From NIOZ-UU35 sp964344175 (GTDB taxonomy: Bacteria > Chloroflexota > Anaerolineae > Anaerolineales > UBA11858), in the NCBI GenBank assembly GCA_964344175.1, contig CAYFMI010000003.1, positions 18,599-82,598 on the forward strand: 64,000 bases of DNA. The letters are read 5' to 3'. Each line of letters begins with the position of its first letter. The stretch's first letter is position 1. The translations under genes were made by a program, and so were the position numbers. The notes below the pieces were generated by a model that was not told where the DNA came from, searched no databases, and worked only from the letters and a program-made list of their open reading frames with translations. Below are positions 35,985-44,500 of the stretch, one piece after another.

Positions 35985-36440
35985 ATGAGCATAAAAGTTA
36001 TTGCCCGCAATCGCAAAGCTAAACACGACTACCATCTACTAGAAACCTTTGAGGCTGGTATTGTCTTGCAAGGCAGCGAGATCAAATCGATTCGCGCCGG
36101 ACAGGTCAGCATCAAGCAGGCCTATGTGCGCGTCGATGACGAAGAAGCCTGGCTGGTGGATGCCCATATCGCTCCCTACGAGCAGGCTTCCCGCTACAAT
36201 CACGAACCCACCCGCACTCGCAAGTTGTTGCTCCACAAAAAAGAGATTTATAAACTGTGGGACGAGGTCCGCCGCAAAGGCACCACCATCATCCCCACCC
36301 AAGTCTATCTGCGCGACGGGCGCGCCAAAGTTGAGATCGCCCTGGCGCGCGGCAAGAAACTCCACGACAAACGCCAGAGTATAGCCCAGCGCGACGCCCA
36401 ACGCCAAATGGAACGAGAATTGCGGCGCGGTGACTGGTAG
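35985..36440 (+). CDS. smpB: SsrA-binding protein SmpB
   Basis: SmpB brings tmRNA to stalled ribosomes. The 151-residue product has the family sequence ARNRKAKHDYHLLETFEAGIVLQGSEIKSIR, NHEPTRTRKLLLHKKEI and the basic tail RGKKLHDKRQSIAQRDAQRQMERELRR that reaches the decoding site. The longer open frame upstream overlaps the LCP gene and is not needed. It has its own extended -10 promoter right before the ATG. No tmRNA gene was seen in the window. Confidence 0.96.
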   Translation: MSIKVIARNRKAKHDYHLLETFEAGIVLQGSEIKSIRAGQVSIKQAYVRVDDEEAWLVDAHIAPYEQASRYNHEPTRTRKLLLHKKEIYKLWDEVRRKGTTIIPTQVYLRDGRAKVEIALARGKKLHDKRQSIAQRDAQRQMERELRRGDW

Positions 36441-36458
36441 CAATCCAAAGAGGTGCCT

Positions 36459-37247
36459 ATGTCCACACCATCAACGATTGGCGGCATTAACCTCCTCCCA
36501 ATGGCGGAGAAACGCCGGTTGTACGCGCGCATTATTCCCCCAGAGCTACTCGACCGCTTTCGTCTCAACCCCTTCTTGACCGACATTAACGGTCATGACC
36601 TGCTGCAACTCGATTGCCCTGCTGGGAAGAGCAGCGCTGAAATTAACCTATATCACCAATTCGGTTTCCGCGACCCCGTGCTGCACGGACATATCACCGA
36701 TACGATGAACGGCCAGTTACACATCTTGTTTTATGTGCTTAACGACCCCCATGCCCCGCGCTACGATATTGATGTGCTTCCCGATGGCACCTCCACCCAA
36801 ATTGGCTCGCAGCACCGCAATCTTGAGGCCGAAATCGCCGCCCTGCATGCCGGGCTTTCGCCGGGCCAAATTCGCGAGGGGCTGCACGTACTCAAGTCGG
36901 CCATTGCCACCTTCGAGGGCTTCATCCAAGAACTAGGGCACACCATTCATTTTGCTGAGCCGCTTTACTATCACAATGCCATCATCTTCGAACACTATGG
37001 CTTCCGCTACCAGCAAGGCCGCCGCCTGATGGAGCGCATTCATACCGGGTTTTCCCCGGGGGGCGAATTCCTGCCCCTACTCGATGGCAGCACCCCCTTC
37101 TGCCAACCCGAAGCAGCCAACAACATTCGTCTGCGCTCATGGGCTATCCATGATGGCATTATGGGAGAACCGTTCACCAACGTGACGATGTATAAACAAA
37201 CCGGCCTGCATGCCGGAGTATCCACCGCGCCCAATTGCACCTGGTAG
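36459..37247 (+). CDS. Hypothetical protein, 262 residues
   Basis: I do not recognise the family. The ATG at 36459 has AGAGG about 7 bp upstream. The protein is soluble with several histidine-rich segments: HGHITDTMNGQLHILFYVLNDPHAPRYDIDVLP in the first half, and LGHTIHFAEPLYYHNAIIFEHYGFRYQQGRRLMERIHTGF in the second. The last resembles the FYxxxGF ending of acyltransferase-like folds, but no other GNAT motif is clear. It lies 18 bp after smpB. Confidence 0.6.
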   Translation: MSTPSTIGGINLLPMAEKRRLYARIIPPELLDRFRLNPFLTDINGHDLLQLDCPAGKSSAEINLYHQFGFRDPVLHGHITDTMNGQLHILFYVLNDPHAPRYDIDVLPDGTSTQIGSQHRNLEAEIAALHAGLSPGQIREGLHVLKSAIATFEGFIQELGHTIHFAEPLYYHNAIIFEHYGFRYQQGRRLMERIHTGFSPGGEFLPLLDGSTPFCQPEAANNIRLRSWAIHDGIMGEPFTNVTMYKQTGLHAGVSTAPNCTW

Positions 37248-37391
37248 CTGCCACAGTGTCTGCAGCGAATGCGGCGAGGATGGGCACATTGCTTCGGAAG
37301 GTGCGGCGCACCTGAAACTCTACCTCACAAAGCGCCATTGATGGCGCAAAGAGAATTTCTCTCTAATCTCTGTGATCTCTGAGGCTTAAAT
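37248..37391. other. Intergenic gap with small hairpins, no gene
   Basis: This 144-bp gap holds two short perfect hairpins, AGGTGC-GGC-GCACCT near 37300-37314 and GCGCCAT-TG-ATGGCGC near 37333-37348. The second is followed by a CTCT-rich phrase. There is no T-run at either. Confidence 0.4.
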
Positions 37392-38099
37392 ATGTTATCC
37401 AATAATTTTCTTGCCTTAATTATTACATTTACCGCTGCGCTGGTCTGGTTGCGGCTGAACGACTTTGCCGCCCACCGCGGCTGGGTCAGCAGCCATCTCA
37501 GCCGCAAGATCATCCATATGGGCACCGGCCCAATCTTCGTGCTGTGCTGGCTGCTCTTCAACGACGCGCCCGCTGCCCGCTATCTGGCTGCCCTTGTCCC
37601 GCTGGCGATCACCTTTCAATTCGCCCTGGTAGGCCTGGGGGTGATGAAAGACGAAGCCGCCGTGCAGGCCATGTCCCGCAGCGGCGACCAGCGCGAGATC
37701 TTGCGCGGCCCGCTCTTTTACGGAATCGTCTTTGTGGCGCTGACCGTCATCTACTGGAAAGATTCGCCCATCGGCATGATCGGCCTGATGTTGATGTGCG
37801 GCGGTGATGGCCTGGCCGATATTCTAGGCCGCCGTTGGGGAACACAGAAACTGCCCTGGGCGCAAGAGAAATCCTGGATCGGCTCGCTGGGGATGCTGCT
37901 CGGCGGCTGGGGTTTCGCCCTGGGGGTGGTGTGGGTTTTTGTTGCAACGGGAGTTTTCCCCGCCCCGATAAGCAGCTACCTGCTGCCCATCAGCCTCATC
38001 GCCCTCGCCGGCACACTGGTCAAATCGCTGCCCCTCAAAGACGTAGATAATCTCACCGTTACATTGACAGCGGTGGTTTTAGGACACCTGTTGATCTAG
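37392..38099 (+). CDS. Phytol/dolichol kinase-like membrane protein
   Basis: The 235-residue protein has about six to seven membrane helices. It carries LSRKIIHMGTGPIF, GDGLADILGRRWGTQKLPW and EKSWIGSLGMLLGG, which are the hallmarks of CTP-dependent phytol/farnesol kinases (VTE5-like) and related CDP-diglyceride-type enzymes. It probably phosphorylates a prenol. The substrate here is unknown; a prenol-salvage role is inferred. A GAGG precedes the ATG. Confidence 0.78.
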   Translation: MLSNNFLALIITFTAALVWLRLNDFAAHRGWVSSHLSRKIIHMGTGPIFVLCWLLFNDAPAARYLAALVPLAITFQFALVGLGVMKDEAAVQAMSRSGDQREILRGPLFYGIVFVALTVIYWKDSPIGMIGLMLMCGGDGLADILGRRWGTQKLPWAQEKSWIGSLGMLLGGWGFALGVVWVFVATGVFPAPISSYLLPISLIALAGTLVKSLPLKDVDNLTVTLTAVVLGHLLI

Positions 38100-38139
38100 G
38101 CTATCCCTGCCCCACAATTTTCATCGCCCCGAAGATACC

Positions 38140-39699
38140 ATGATCCAAATTGACGGTAACACCCTCACCATTGCCGATGTCGTCGCCGTGGCGCGTCATG
38201 GAGCCAAGGTTGAAATCGCGCCCGAAGCCTACCAAAATATCACCCGCTCACGCGCCTGGGTCGAAAAAATCATCGCCGAAGAGAAGCCGGTCTACGGCAT
38301 CAACACCGGCTTCGGGATCTTTTCCGACCGCAAAATCTCTCGCAACGATGCCGCCAAACTCAGTCGCAATCTAATTTTGAGTCACGCCGTTGCCACCGGC
38401 CCCGACCTGCCCGAAGAAGTTGTACGAGCCGCCATGCTGATTCGCGCCAACACCCTCGCCAAAGGCTTTTCTGGGGTGCGCCCGGTGGTCATCGAGACGC
38501 TGCTGGCAATGCTCAACCAGGGGGTAACGCCAATTATTCCCTCGCAAGGCTCTCTTGGCTCTTCGGGCGATTTGGCGCAACTCTCGCATTTAGCGCTGGT
38601 CTTCACCACCGACGAAGCCAACCTGAAAGCCAATTCGGGGTGGGCAACCTACGGCGGCCAGCGCATGCGCGGCAAGGCTGCCATGCTAAATGCCGGAATT
38701 GAGCGCATCATTCTGGGGGCAAAAGAAGGGCTGGCCGTCAATAACGGAGCCACCTTTTCTGCTGCCCTGGGGGCGCTAGCCTGCCACGATGCCGACGTGT
38801 TGCTGCAAACTGCTGATGTTGCCCTGGCAATGAGCCTGGAAGCAATGCTTGGAGTGAGTACGGCCTTCGACCCGCGCATTCATATCGCCCGTAACCATGC
38901 CGGGCAGATCGCAGTCGCCGAACGCGTCCGGCAACTTACCCGGGGCAGCACACTATTGGATGCCGAAGGCCGGGTGCAAGATGCCTACTCTCTGCGCTGC
39001 GCACCGCAAGTACAGGGGGCAGCCATTGATGCACTGCGTTTCATTCAAGCGCGTATCGAGCGTGAGATCAACGCCGCCACCGATAATCCACTCTTATTTG
39101 GGCCGGGTGAAGCCCTCTCAGGCGGCAACTTCCATGGTGAACCCATCGGCATGGCAATGGATTTCTTGGGCATCGCCCTTACCGAAGTAGCCGGGATTTC
39201 AGAGCGGCGCACTTTCCGCCTAACGGACGGCAAATTGAATGCCGGTCTGCCCCCCATGCTGGTGGATACACCCGATGCAGCGGGGCTGAATTCGGGGATG
39301 ATGATGCCACAATATACGGCGGCATCGCTGGTTTTAGAAAATCAAACCCTGGCTTCACCAGATTCGGTCTACTCCTTGCCAACCTCTGCCGAACAGGAAG
39401 ATCATAACGCCAATGCCATGACAGCGGCCCGCCACGCCCGCCAGATCCTCGAAAACACGGCCCATGTCCTGGCGGTGGAAATCTACACCGCCGCCCGCGC
39501 CCTGGATTTACGCCTGCGACAGATGCCTGATGGCAAGATGGGCGTCGGGGTTTCAGCTGCCCACACTAATGTGCGCGCCGCAATTCCCTATCAAGCCGGG
39601 GATGCCTGGTGGGGACCGGAAATCGAAACGCTTCATCAGGTCATCACCAATGGTGAACTTTTACAACATGTCGGGCATGCGATTGACGAGGCAGCATAA
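38140..39699 (+). CDS. hutH: Aromatic amino acid ammonia-lyase, HutH-like, with variant SSG triad
   Basis: The 519-residue product matches MIO enzymes such as histidine ammonia-lyase. It has VYGINTGFGIFSD (catalytic Tyr), the MIO loop GSLGSSGDLAQLSH (Ser141-Ser142-Gly143), NNGATFS, LSGGNFHGEPI and SAEQEDHNANAM. The MIO cofactor normally forms from Ala-Ser-Gly in GSVGASGDLAPLAH; here Ala is Ser and the Pro is Gln. No other hut genes lie nearby, so histidine as substrate is likely but not certain; tyrosine or phenylalanine is possible. Confidence 0.8.
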   Translation: MIQIDGNTLTIADVVAVARHGAKVEIAPEAYQNITRSRAWVEKIIAEEKPVYGINTGFGIFSDRKISRNDAAKLSRNLILSHAVATGPDLPEEVVRAAMLIRANTLAKGFSGVRPVVIETLLAMLNQGVTPIIPSQGSLGSSGDLAQLSHLALVFTTDEANLKANSGWATYGGQRMRGKAAMLNAGIERIILGAKEGLAVNNGATFSAALGALACHDADVLLQTADVALAMSLEAMLGVSTAFDPRIHIARNHAGQIAVAERVRQLTRGSTLLDAEGRVQDAYSLRCAPQVQGAAIDALRFIQARIEREINAATDNPLLFGPGEALSGGNFHGEPIGMAMDFLGIALTEVAGISERRTFRLTDGKLNAGLPPMLVDTPDAAGLNSGMMMPQYTAASLVLENQTLASPDSVYSLPTSAEQEDHNANAMTAARHARQILENTAHVLAVEIYTAARALDLRLRQMPDGKMGVGVSAAHTNVRAAIPYQAGDAWWGPEIETLHQVITNGELLQHVGHAIDEAA

Positions 39700-39756
39700 A
39701 TATGATAAACTTCGTCGAAATTTAGCCGTTTCGCATCCCTAAGAGAGGTGTATAAC

Positions 39757-40146
39757 ATGGTTCTTTCAGATACAAAAGTTGAGGTGCTTTCCCTCACTCC
39801 TGCGGCGGCCGATGCAGTACGCGACTTGCTTGCCAAGCGCGAACTCGAAGGTTACGCTTTGCGCGTCTTCGTTCAGGGCGGCGGCTGCTCCGGTTTTCAG
39901 TACGGTATGGCACTGGAAAATAATTTCCGCGAACAAGATACAAAGACCAGCCAACACGGCGTTGACGTGGTTGTTGATGAGGTTTCGATTCAATACCTGC
40001 AAGGCGCGACTATTGATTATGTCGAAGATGTCATGGGGAGCGGGTTCAAGGTTGAGAATCCCAATGCCGTATCAGCCTGTGGTTGCGGCAGTTCCTTCCG
40101 CACGGAAGATGGCGGCGGCAGCGCAGGCGGCGGTTGCAGTTGCTAA
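39757..40146 (+). CDS. erpA: Iron-sulfur cluster insertion/A-type carrier protein (ErpA/IscA family)
   Basis: A-type carriers bind and hand over Fe-S clusters. The 129-residue product has the three family cysteines in GGGCSGFQY and ACGCGSSF. It ends in a Gly/Cys-rich tail (GGGSAGGGCSC) beyond the usual C-terminus. The ATG at 39757 has AGAGG upstream. The name erpA is used in a broad sense; IscA is possible. The window encodes many Fe-S proteins that would need it. Confidence 0.85.
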   Translation: MVLSDTKVEVLSLTPAAADAVRDLLAKRELEGYALRVFVQGGGCSGFQYGMALENNFREQDTKTSQHGVDVVVDEVSIQYLQGATIDYVEDVMGSGFKVENPNAVSACGCGSSFRTEDGGGSAGGGCSC

Positions 40147-40166
40147 TTAACAGCAGAGTTTAACCT

Positions 40167-40194
40167 AAAAAGGCCGGATGATCCGGCCTTTTTT
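40167..40194 (+). terminator. Rho-independent terminator after erpA
   Basis: An 11-bp stem (AAAAAGGCCGG / CCGGCCTTTTT) with a 5-nt loop ends in a long T-run (7 T). It lies about 20 bp after the stop codon. Confidence 0.9.
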
Positions 40195-40246
40195 TATACC
40201 ATTTGTAGAGAGTATCCCCACCTGGAAATCCACAATTTCACGAGAA

Positions 40247-40290
40247 CCCCTATTTTTAGAATATCTTTCATCGAACTACACATATCCTAA
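40247..40290 (-). repeat. Degenerate single-arm copy of the dispersed palindromic element
   Basis: Read on the minus strand, these 44 bases match the left arm of the palindrome at 23264-23307 at 32 of 44 positions without gaps, including AAAAATAGGGG and TTAGGA at the ends and AGTTCGA in the middle. Only one arm is present. Confidence 0.5.
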
Positions 40291-40317
40291 AACGAATGAA
40301 CGTACTCGAATTCTTCA

Positions 40318-40962
40318 TCAGCGCTGGCGCAAGAACGACAACAAAAAACCAAACACGCCAAATACGGCTAATCCGATGATGACAAAGCCAATCGGCACAC
40401 CGCCGGTGCCTGTCGAAGTGGTCTCAACGGTGAATGTTGGAATGACCAACGGAGCCGGAGGCGTTAATGTGGGCATGCGCGTGGCCGCCGCCTGGACAAC
40501 AAACTGAGATGCCAGGGTGGGGTCAATAGTCGGGGTGACGCGCGGCGTTGGCGTTGGCGGCGGTTCGGCGATCGGTAAATCTCCACCGAGAATACGCACC
40601 AAAGGGGAATATACCCAGGCGACACCCTCATCCACACCGGGGTAGATAATCTGCACCCAATCGCCGGCAGCCGTCCTGCCCAGTGCAGGGACTTCCTGAC
40701 GGTTCAGTAACACCCCCACGCGGGGGTAATCAGTTCCAGGCCCGGAGCGGACGTTAATTTGCTCCTCGGGATCTGAATAAACGACGGCAATTGGCCCGGT
40801 GGGAGTGCCGGTAACGGTCGGGATCGCAACCGTTGGCTGTTGAGCCTGCCCCCCACCTGGGCTTGCTGCATGACCCATCACCTGAATTACAGGGATCTGC
40901 ATCAAGAGTAACATGACAAATGCTGCAACCCAGGCAGCTCGTTTAAGTCTTTTCAAGGCCAT
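40318..40962 (-). CDS. Secreted SH3b-domain protein with C-terminal membrane anchor
   Basis: The 214-residue product has an N-terminal signal segment (about 8-30), a bacterial SH3 domain (INVRSGPGTDYPRVGVLL ... WVQIIYPG ... GWVYSPLV), a Pro/Thr-rich linker (about 130-180) and a C-terminal membrane helix (VPIGFVIIGLAVFGVFGFLLSF) followed by RQR. It probably sits on the outer face of the membrane bound to peptidoglycan. GGAGGT precedes the ATG. Confidence 0.75.
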   Translation of the reverse strand: MALKRLKRAAWVAAFVMLLLMQIPVIQVMGHAASPGGGQAQQPTVAIPTVTGTPTGPIAVVYSDPEEQINVRSGPGTDYPRVGVLLNRQEVPALGRTAAGDWVQIIYPGVDEGVAWVYSPLVRILGGDLPIAEPPPTPTPRVTPTIDPTLASQFVVQAAATRMPTLTPPAPLVIPTFTVETTSTGTGGVPIGFVIIGLAVFGVFGFLLSFLRQR

Positions 40963-41138
40963 CCAACCTCCAAATGGGATGTAGAAATCAGCAACGCATA
41001 TACCTTACTACCAGGTATCTATTCAGTCAAGTTCCGGGATTTCTGGGAATCTCCGTAGTGGGTATCCGTGCGTATACTCAGGTGACAAGTTACATTTGAA
41101 AGCTGCTGGCACAAATAAGGCAGAAGCTAGAAAATTCT

Positions 41139-41147
41139 TGATATAAT
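41139..41147 (+). promoter_or_regulatory. Extended -10 promoter for the zinc-ribbon protein
   Basis: TGATATAAT (TG, one base, TATAAT at 41142-41147) lies 50 bp upstream of the ATG at 41197. No clear -35 is seen. Confidence 0.45.
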
Positions 41148-41196
41148 TCCGAATAGTCAGCTTAATTGTTTTTATTGTCAGGAAACCCATAACCCT

Positions 41197-41781
41197 ATGA
41201 AAAAGAAGATCTTCCACGGAGATATTCAACCCGAGAACTTTGCCAAAGCTCTCATTGCGGAGTTTAACCACAGCAACTTACAGGCGCAGCGCGTTCAAAC
41301 CCCAGATGGAATTATTGTTCAGATTTCTACCCGCGCGATGCGCGAATCGGGCGGAAATACGGGTATTACAGTCGCTATTGAGCGTGTGACGGATGGCGTC
41401 AGCATTCAAATTGGAGATCATTCGGTATTTGGGGTTGCTGCCAGCCTGGGGACCACAGCCCTGGCCGCGCTGCGCAATCCGTTCAGCTTACTGGGGCGAT
41501 TGGACGACATTGCTCAGGATATTGAAAGCCTGCAACTGGATGATCGGGTCTGGGTGGTTGTAGAACGCGTTGCCGTAGCAGCCGGAGCCTCGCTGCAACT
41601 CTCCGAGCGTTTGCGCCGCCTGGTATGCGAATATTGCGATACAGCCAACCCTACCGGCGAACCAAGTTGCATTGCCTGTGGCGCGCCCTTAGGAGGGGTG
41701 CAGCCGCTTACTTGCCGGCATTGCGGCTTTGTTGTTCGGCGCAGCGAGGTAATTTGTCCGGATTGTAAAAAACCGCTGTGA
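41197..41781 (+). CDS. Hypothetical protein with C-terminal double zinc ribbon
   Basis: The 194-residue product has an alpha/beta N-terminal half of unknown family (1-140; IQPENFAKALIAEFNHSNLQAQRVQTPDGIIVQI) and two zinc-ribbon pairs, CEYCDTANPTGEPSCIACGAPL and CRHCGFVVRRSEVICPDCKKPL. Such double zinc ribbons bind proteins or nucleic acids. Function is unknown. Confidence 0.65.
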   Translation: MKKKIFHGDIQPENFAKALIAEFNHSNLQAQRVQTPDGIIVQISTRAMRESGGNTGITVAIERVTDGVSIQIGDHSVFGVAASLGTTALAALRNPFSLLGRLDDIAQDIESLQLDDRVWVVVERVAVAAGASLQLSERLRRLVCEYCDTANPTGEPSCIACGAPLGGVQPLTCRHCGFVVRRSEVICPDCKKPL

Positions 41782-41834
41782 CCAAATGAAGATCCCCGCC
41801 GCATGCGGCACAACATGCCGGCTTTTCCCGCATA

Positions 41835-41875
41835 AAAAGAGATGAGCGACTAACACACACCAGCTCATCTCTTTT
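41835..41875. terminator. Bidirectional terminator between convergent genes
   Basis: A perfect 13-bp stem (AAAAGAGATGAGC / GCTCATCTCTTTT) with a 15-nt loop has A- and T-runs at its base. It separates the plus-strand zinc-ribbon gene and the minus-strand HEAT-like gene. Confidence 0.7.
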
Positions 41876-41894
41876 CGCTAAAGACAACGACAAC

Positions 41895-42572
41895 TTAAGG
41901 TTCCAGCAACAAAGACAACGTCGCCTGAACGGGTGTCAACAACGAGGTTTCATCGGGTTCGGAGGGGGGTGCAAAGGGCATGCGTTTTTGACCATTTGCC
42001 CGCGATGCCAAACGTTCGACCAGGCGCTCTAAATGTGGAACAGCCTCCACAAAACCCACCCGGCCTAAGAAGTGAATCGCCTGTTTGCGCAGAGGTACGG
42101 CTACCCGACGATCGGCAGCCAACTCTGTGAGAATTGTCCCGGCATGAGAGCATAACCGGAAGATCGCGGCAACATGCGACTCGACCGATGGCTCCATATC
42201 TGCCACTTCAAGGGTCGCCAAAATGGTTCCCCGGCCCATCACCACACAATGTGCCTTGAGTTGCTGTCTGACATTTTTCAGGGGCTGTTCTCCCTCTTCC
42301 GGAGTTAATACTTCCCCCAAAGTTTCGATCACGCGCTGCCTGAATCTCAAATCTGGATCAATCAAACGAGTTGCCAGAACATAGGCCACAAGTGGAGAAA
42401 TTTGAGGCGCGTTCAAGGCATTCAATTGATCTAAGCTTTCATGGCGGATGTTAACCTCCGGAGAAACGACTCCCTCTAACGCCTGCCATACGGATGGAAA
42501 TAACTCGGCAGTTCCGGAAATTGAGTCTGAAAATTCTAAAAATGTTAACTGGGGAAAATGCATCTCTGGCAT
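41895..42572 (-). CDS. HEAT-repeat-like hypothetical protein
   Basis: The 225-residue product is probably all-helical, with HEAT-like pairs such as LRFRQRVIETLGEVLTPEE, VPLRKQAIHFLGRVGFVEAVPHLERLVERL. I do not recognise the family. The ATG at 42572 is chosen because a TATACT -10 element (42584 to 42579) ends 6 nt upstream, so the mRNA is probably leaderless; a GTG at 42590 overlaps that promoter. Confidence 0.65.
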   Translation of the reverse strand: MPEMHFPQLTFLEFSDSISGTAELFPSVWQALEGVVSPEVNIRHESLDQLNALNAPQISPLVAYVLATRLIDPDLRFRQRVIETLGEVLTPEEGEQPLKNVRQQLKAHCVVMGRGTILATLEVADMEPSVESHVAAIFRLCSHAGTILTELAADRRVAVPLRKQAIHFLGRVGFVEAVPHLERLVERLASRANGQKRMPFAPPSEPDETSLLTPVQATLSLLLEP

Positions 42573-42578
42573 GAAATC

Positions 42579-42584
42579 AGTATA
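42579..42584 (-). promoter_or_regulatory. -10 element giving a leaderless mRNA
   Basis: On the minus strand TATACT is followed by 6 nt and then the ATG at 42572. No Shine-Dalgarno sequence and no clear -35 are seen. Confidence 0.5.
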
Positions 42585-42703
42585 CCTCACATCGCATCAT
42601 TCTGCGAAGGGTTTCGAGAGTGTCTTCGAAAATCTCTCGGTCGGTCACGCATCGGTGAGGCATGTAGGTGCAGATTATCGAAATTTTAATTAGGACAACT
42701 ATT

Positions 42704-42712
42704 TGCTATAAT
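42704..42712 (+). promoter_or_regulatory. Extended -10 promoter for the DUF3048 gene
   Basis: TGCTATAAT lies 38 bp upstream of the ATG at 42751. It is identical to the element at 13831-13839. A GGAGG ribosome-binding site follows at 42741-42745. Confidence 0.6.
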
Positions 42713-42750
42713 CATTTCGAAACCAAAGCCCCAAATTCATGGAGGACGTC

Positions 42751-44466
42751 ATGCAGCGTATTCGCGCACATCTAAGAACCGCAGTTTTCCTTTTAGCCCT
42801 CATCACCATTCTCGCCGGAACTCTTGTTCCCGCACCAATCGCCATTGCCACCGATGAAGCCCCCCCTGGCGAAGGAGGCAATATCATCGGGCCAGGGCTA
42901 TCCAGTTTCCCGCCGGGGTACAACCCTCTCACAGGGCTGCCCGTCACCGACCCCGCAAATTTAGAACTTCCCGCAGTGTTGACCTCCATCACCAACTTCC
43001 CGGTATCGGCACGCCCACAAGCGGGGACATCCTTCGCACCCTACATCTTCGAACTGTATATCAGCAACGGGATGACGCGTTTCTTGTCTCTGTTCTACGG
43101 CGACTATCCAGAAATTGAAATCCCGGTCAGTGGGGATTGCCCAATCCGTGAAGAACCCTTTGTAGCCTCTGGGCTTATTCTGGGAAACTATGTCTGGCAT
43201 GACGAAAATGGAGATGGGCTGCAGAACTTTGACGAGGGGCCTGTTTCCGGTGTGTGTGTGAACCTATACAACGCTGAAACCGATGAGTTGCTCGAAAGCA
43301 CCAGCACCGACTCAAACGGCTACTACGGCTTCAACATCCAGGCTGAACAGCCCTACTACTTAAAGTTCGTCCAGCCCACCGGCATGACCTTCACGCAACA
43401 AGACCTTGGCGACGACGATTTTGCCGACAGCGACGCAGATCCCGATACGGGCCTTACGCCACCCATCAATGTAACCGGACATGCTTTTGGCTGGGATGTG
43501 GGCTTCATTGGGGAGGGGAATCCGGCAGATTTGGATGGAGGCGAGGGAGGGGCTAATAATGGCAGCGGCGATAGCTCTGGAGAAAACCAGAGTGACACCA
43601 CCACAAGCAGCAGCGAAGAAATTACCACAACGAATTCAGATTTCACCAACCCCGGCACCTGGGTTGGCAACTGGATCGAAGATCTGGTCATCGGCCCGGT
43701 GCGTTCGGGACGCTTGCCTTACAAATGGATCCGCAATTGGTTTTCGTGGAGCTGCCTGATCTATGCCGGCAAATCCGAAGAGGTGGATATTCCCGGCTGC
43801 GCATCGGTGTTTGGCTCCGATGAAAGCGACATCAATAGCGCCTTTCTGTCGGTAACCCGCCTGAAAGAGATTGCCGAGCAAAGCAAAGCGCCCGGCCAGC
43901 CAATTGATTATTCGGGCAATACCTATCACGACCTGGCCCCATCCAGCGGTCAATATGATGGGCCGCTCTCTCAGGGTCTAAGCGCAAGCGGCGATGCTAA
44001 TGAAGTGCTTATGTTCTACAACTTCTACAACCAGGCCTTGTGGCGCTTCGATCCGCTCTCAGGGGGCTACCTGCGCTACACCGACCTGGCCGACGGCTCG
44101 GGCATGTTCTACTCGGCAACCGACCGTCTCAATGGGCGTCAACTCATCTTCCATAATGTGATCGTACTTTTCGCCCAACACAACGCTCTCACCCCCACCA
44201 TCATCGACATCAACCTGGAATACACCGAAGGGCCTGCCATACTGTTTCGGGATGGCAAAGCCTACAAAATCGCCTGGCGTACCTTTGGCAGCGACCCAGA
44301 AACAGGACGGCAGCAGCCAATCCGGTTCGTCGATGAAAACGGCAACCCGGTTCCACTACACCCCGGCCAAACCTGGGTACACATGGTCACCTACACCAGC
44401 CAGGCCTGGGAACAATCCCCAGGGAAATGGAAGGTGCGCTTTTACGCGCCGCCCGGAACGGAATAG
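42751..44466 (+). CDS. Secreted DUF3048 (YerB-like) protein with an inserted SdrD_B-like domain
   Basis: The ATG at 42751 has GGAGG 5 bp upstream and opens a signal peptide (MQRIRAHLRTAVFLLALITILAG). DUF3048 begins NPLTGLPVTDPANLELPAVL and runs to GMTRFLSLFYGDYPEIEI. It then breaks off for a Cna/SdrD B-like beta-domain (LGNYVWHDENGDGLQNFDEGPVSGVCVNLYNAETDELLESTSTDSNGYYGF), a Ser/Thr/Gly/Glu linker and resumes at IGPVRSGRLPYKWIRNWF to the end (HNALTPTIIDINLEYTEG...). The B-domain with 3-strand Asp-rich turns is typical of calcium-binding cell-wall proteins. DUF3048 is of unknown function. Confidence 0.75.
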   Translation: MQRIRAHLRTAVFLLALITILAGTLVPAPIAIATDEAPPGEGGNIIGPGLSSFPPGYNPLTGLPVTDPANLELPAVLTSITNFPVSARPQAGTSFAPYIFELYISNGMTRFLSLFYGDYPEIEIPVSGDCPIREEPFVASGLILGNYVWHDENGDGLQNFDEGPVSGVCVNLYNAETDELLESTSTDSNGYYGFNIQAEQPYYLKFVQPTGMTFTQQDLGDDDFADSDADPDTGLTPPINVTGHAFGWDVGFIGEGNPADLDGGEGGANNGSGDSSGENQSDTTTSSSEEITTTNSDFTNPGTWVGNWIEDLVIGPVRSGRLPYKWIRNWFSWSCLIYAGKSEEVDIPGCASVFGSDESDINSAFLSVTRLKEIAEQSKAPGQPIDYSGNTYHDLAPSSGQYDGPLSQGLSASGDANEVLMFYNFYNQALWRFDPLSGGYLRYTDLADGSGMFYSATDRLNGRQLIFHNVIVLFAQHNALTPTIIDINLEYTEGPAILFRDGKAYKIAWRTFGSDPETGRQQPIRFVDENGNPVPLHPGQTWVHMVTYTSQAWEQSPGKWKVRFYAPPGTE

Positions 44467-44500
44467 ATAGCCATCTCAAGCCTTTATCAGAGATAATGCT

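Noticed and set aside
41023..41271. 82-residue minus-strand frame at the zinc-ribbon start
   Set aside because: It overlaps the promoter and start of a better-supported gene and has no coding features.
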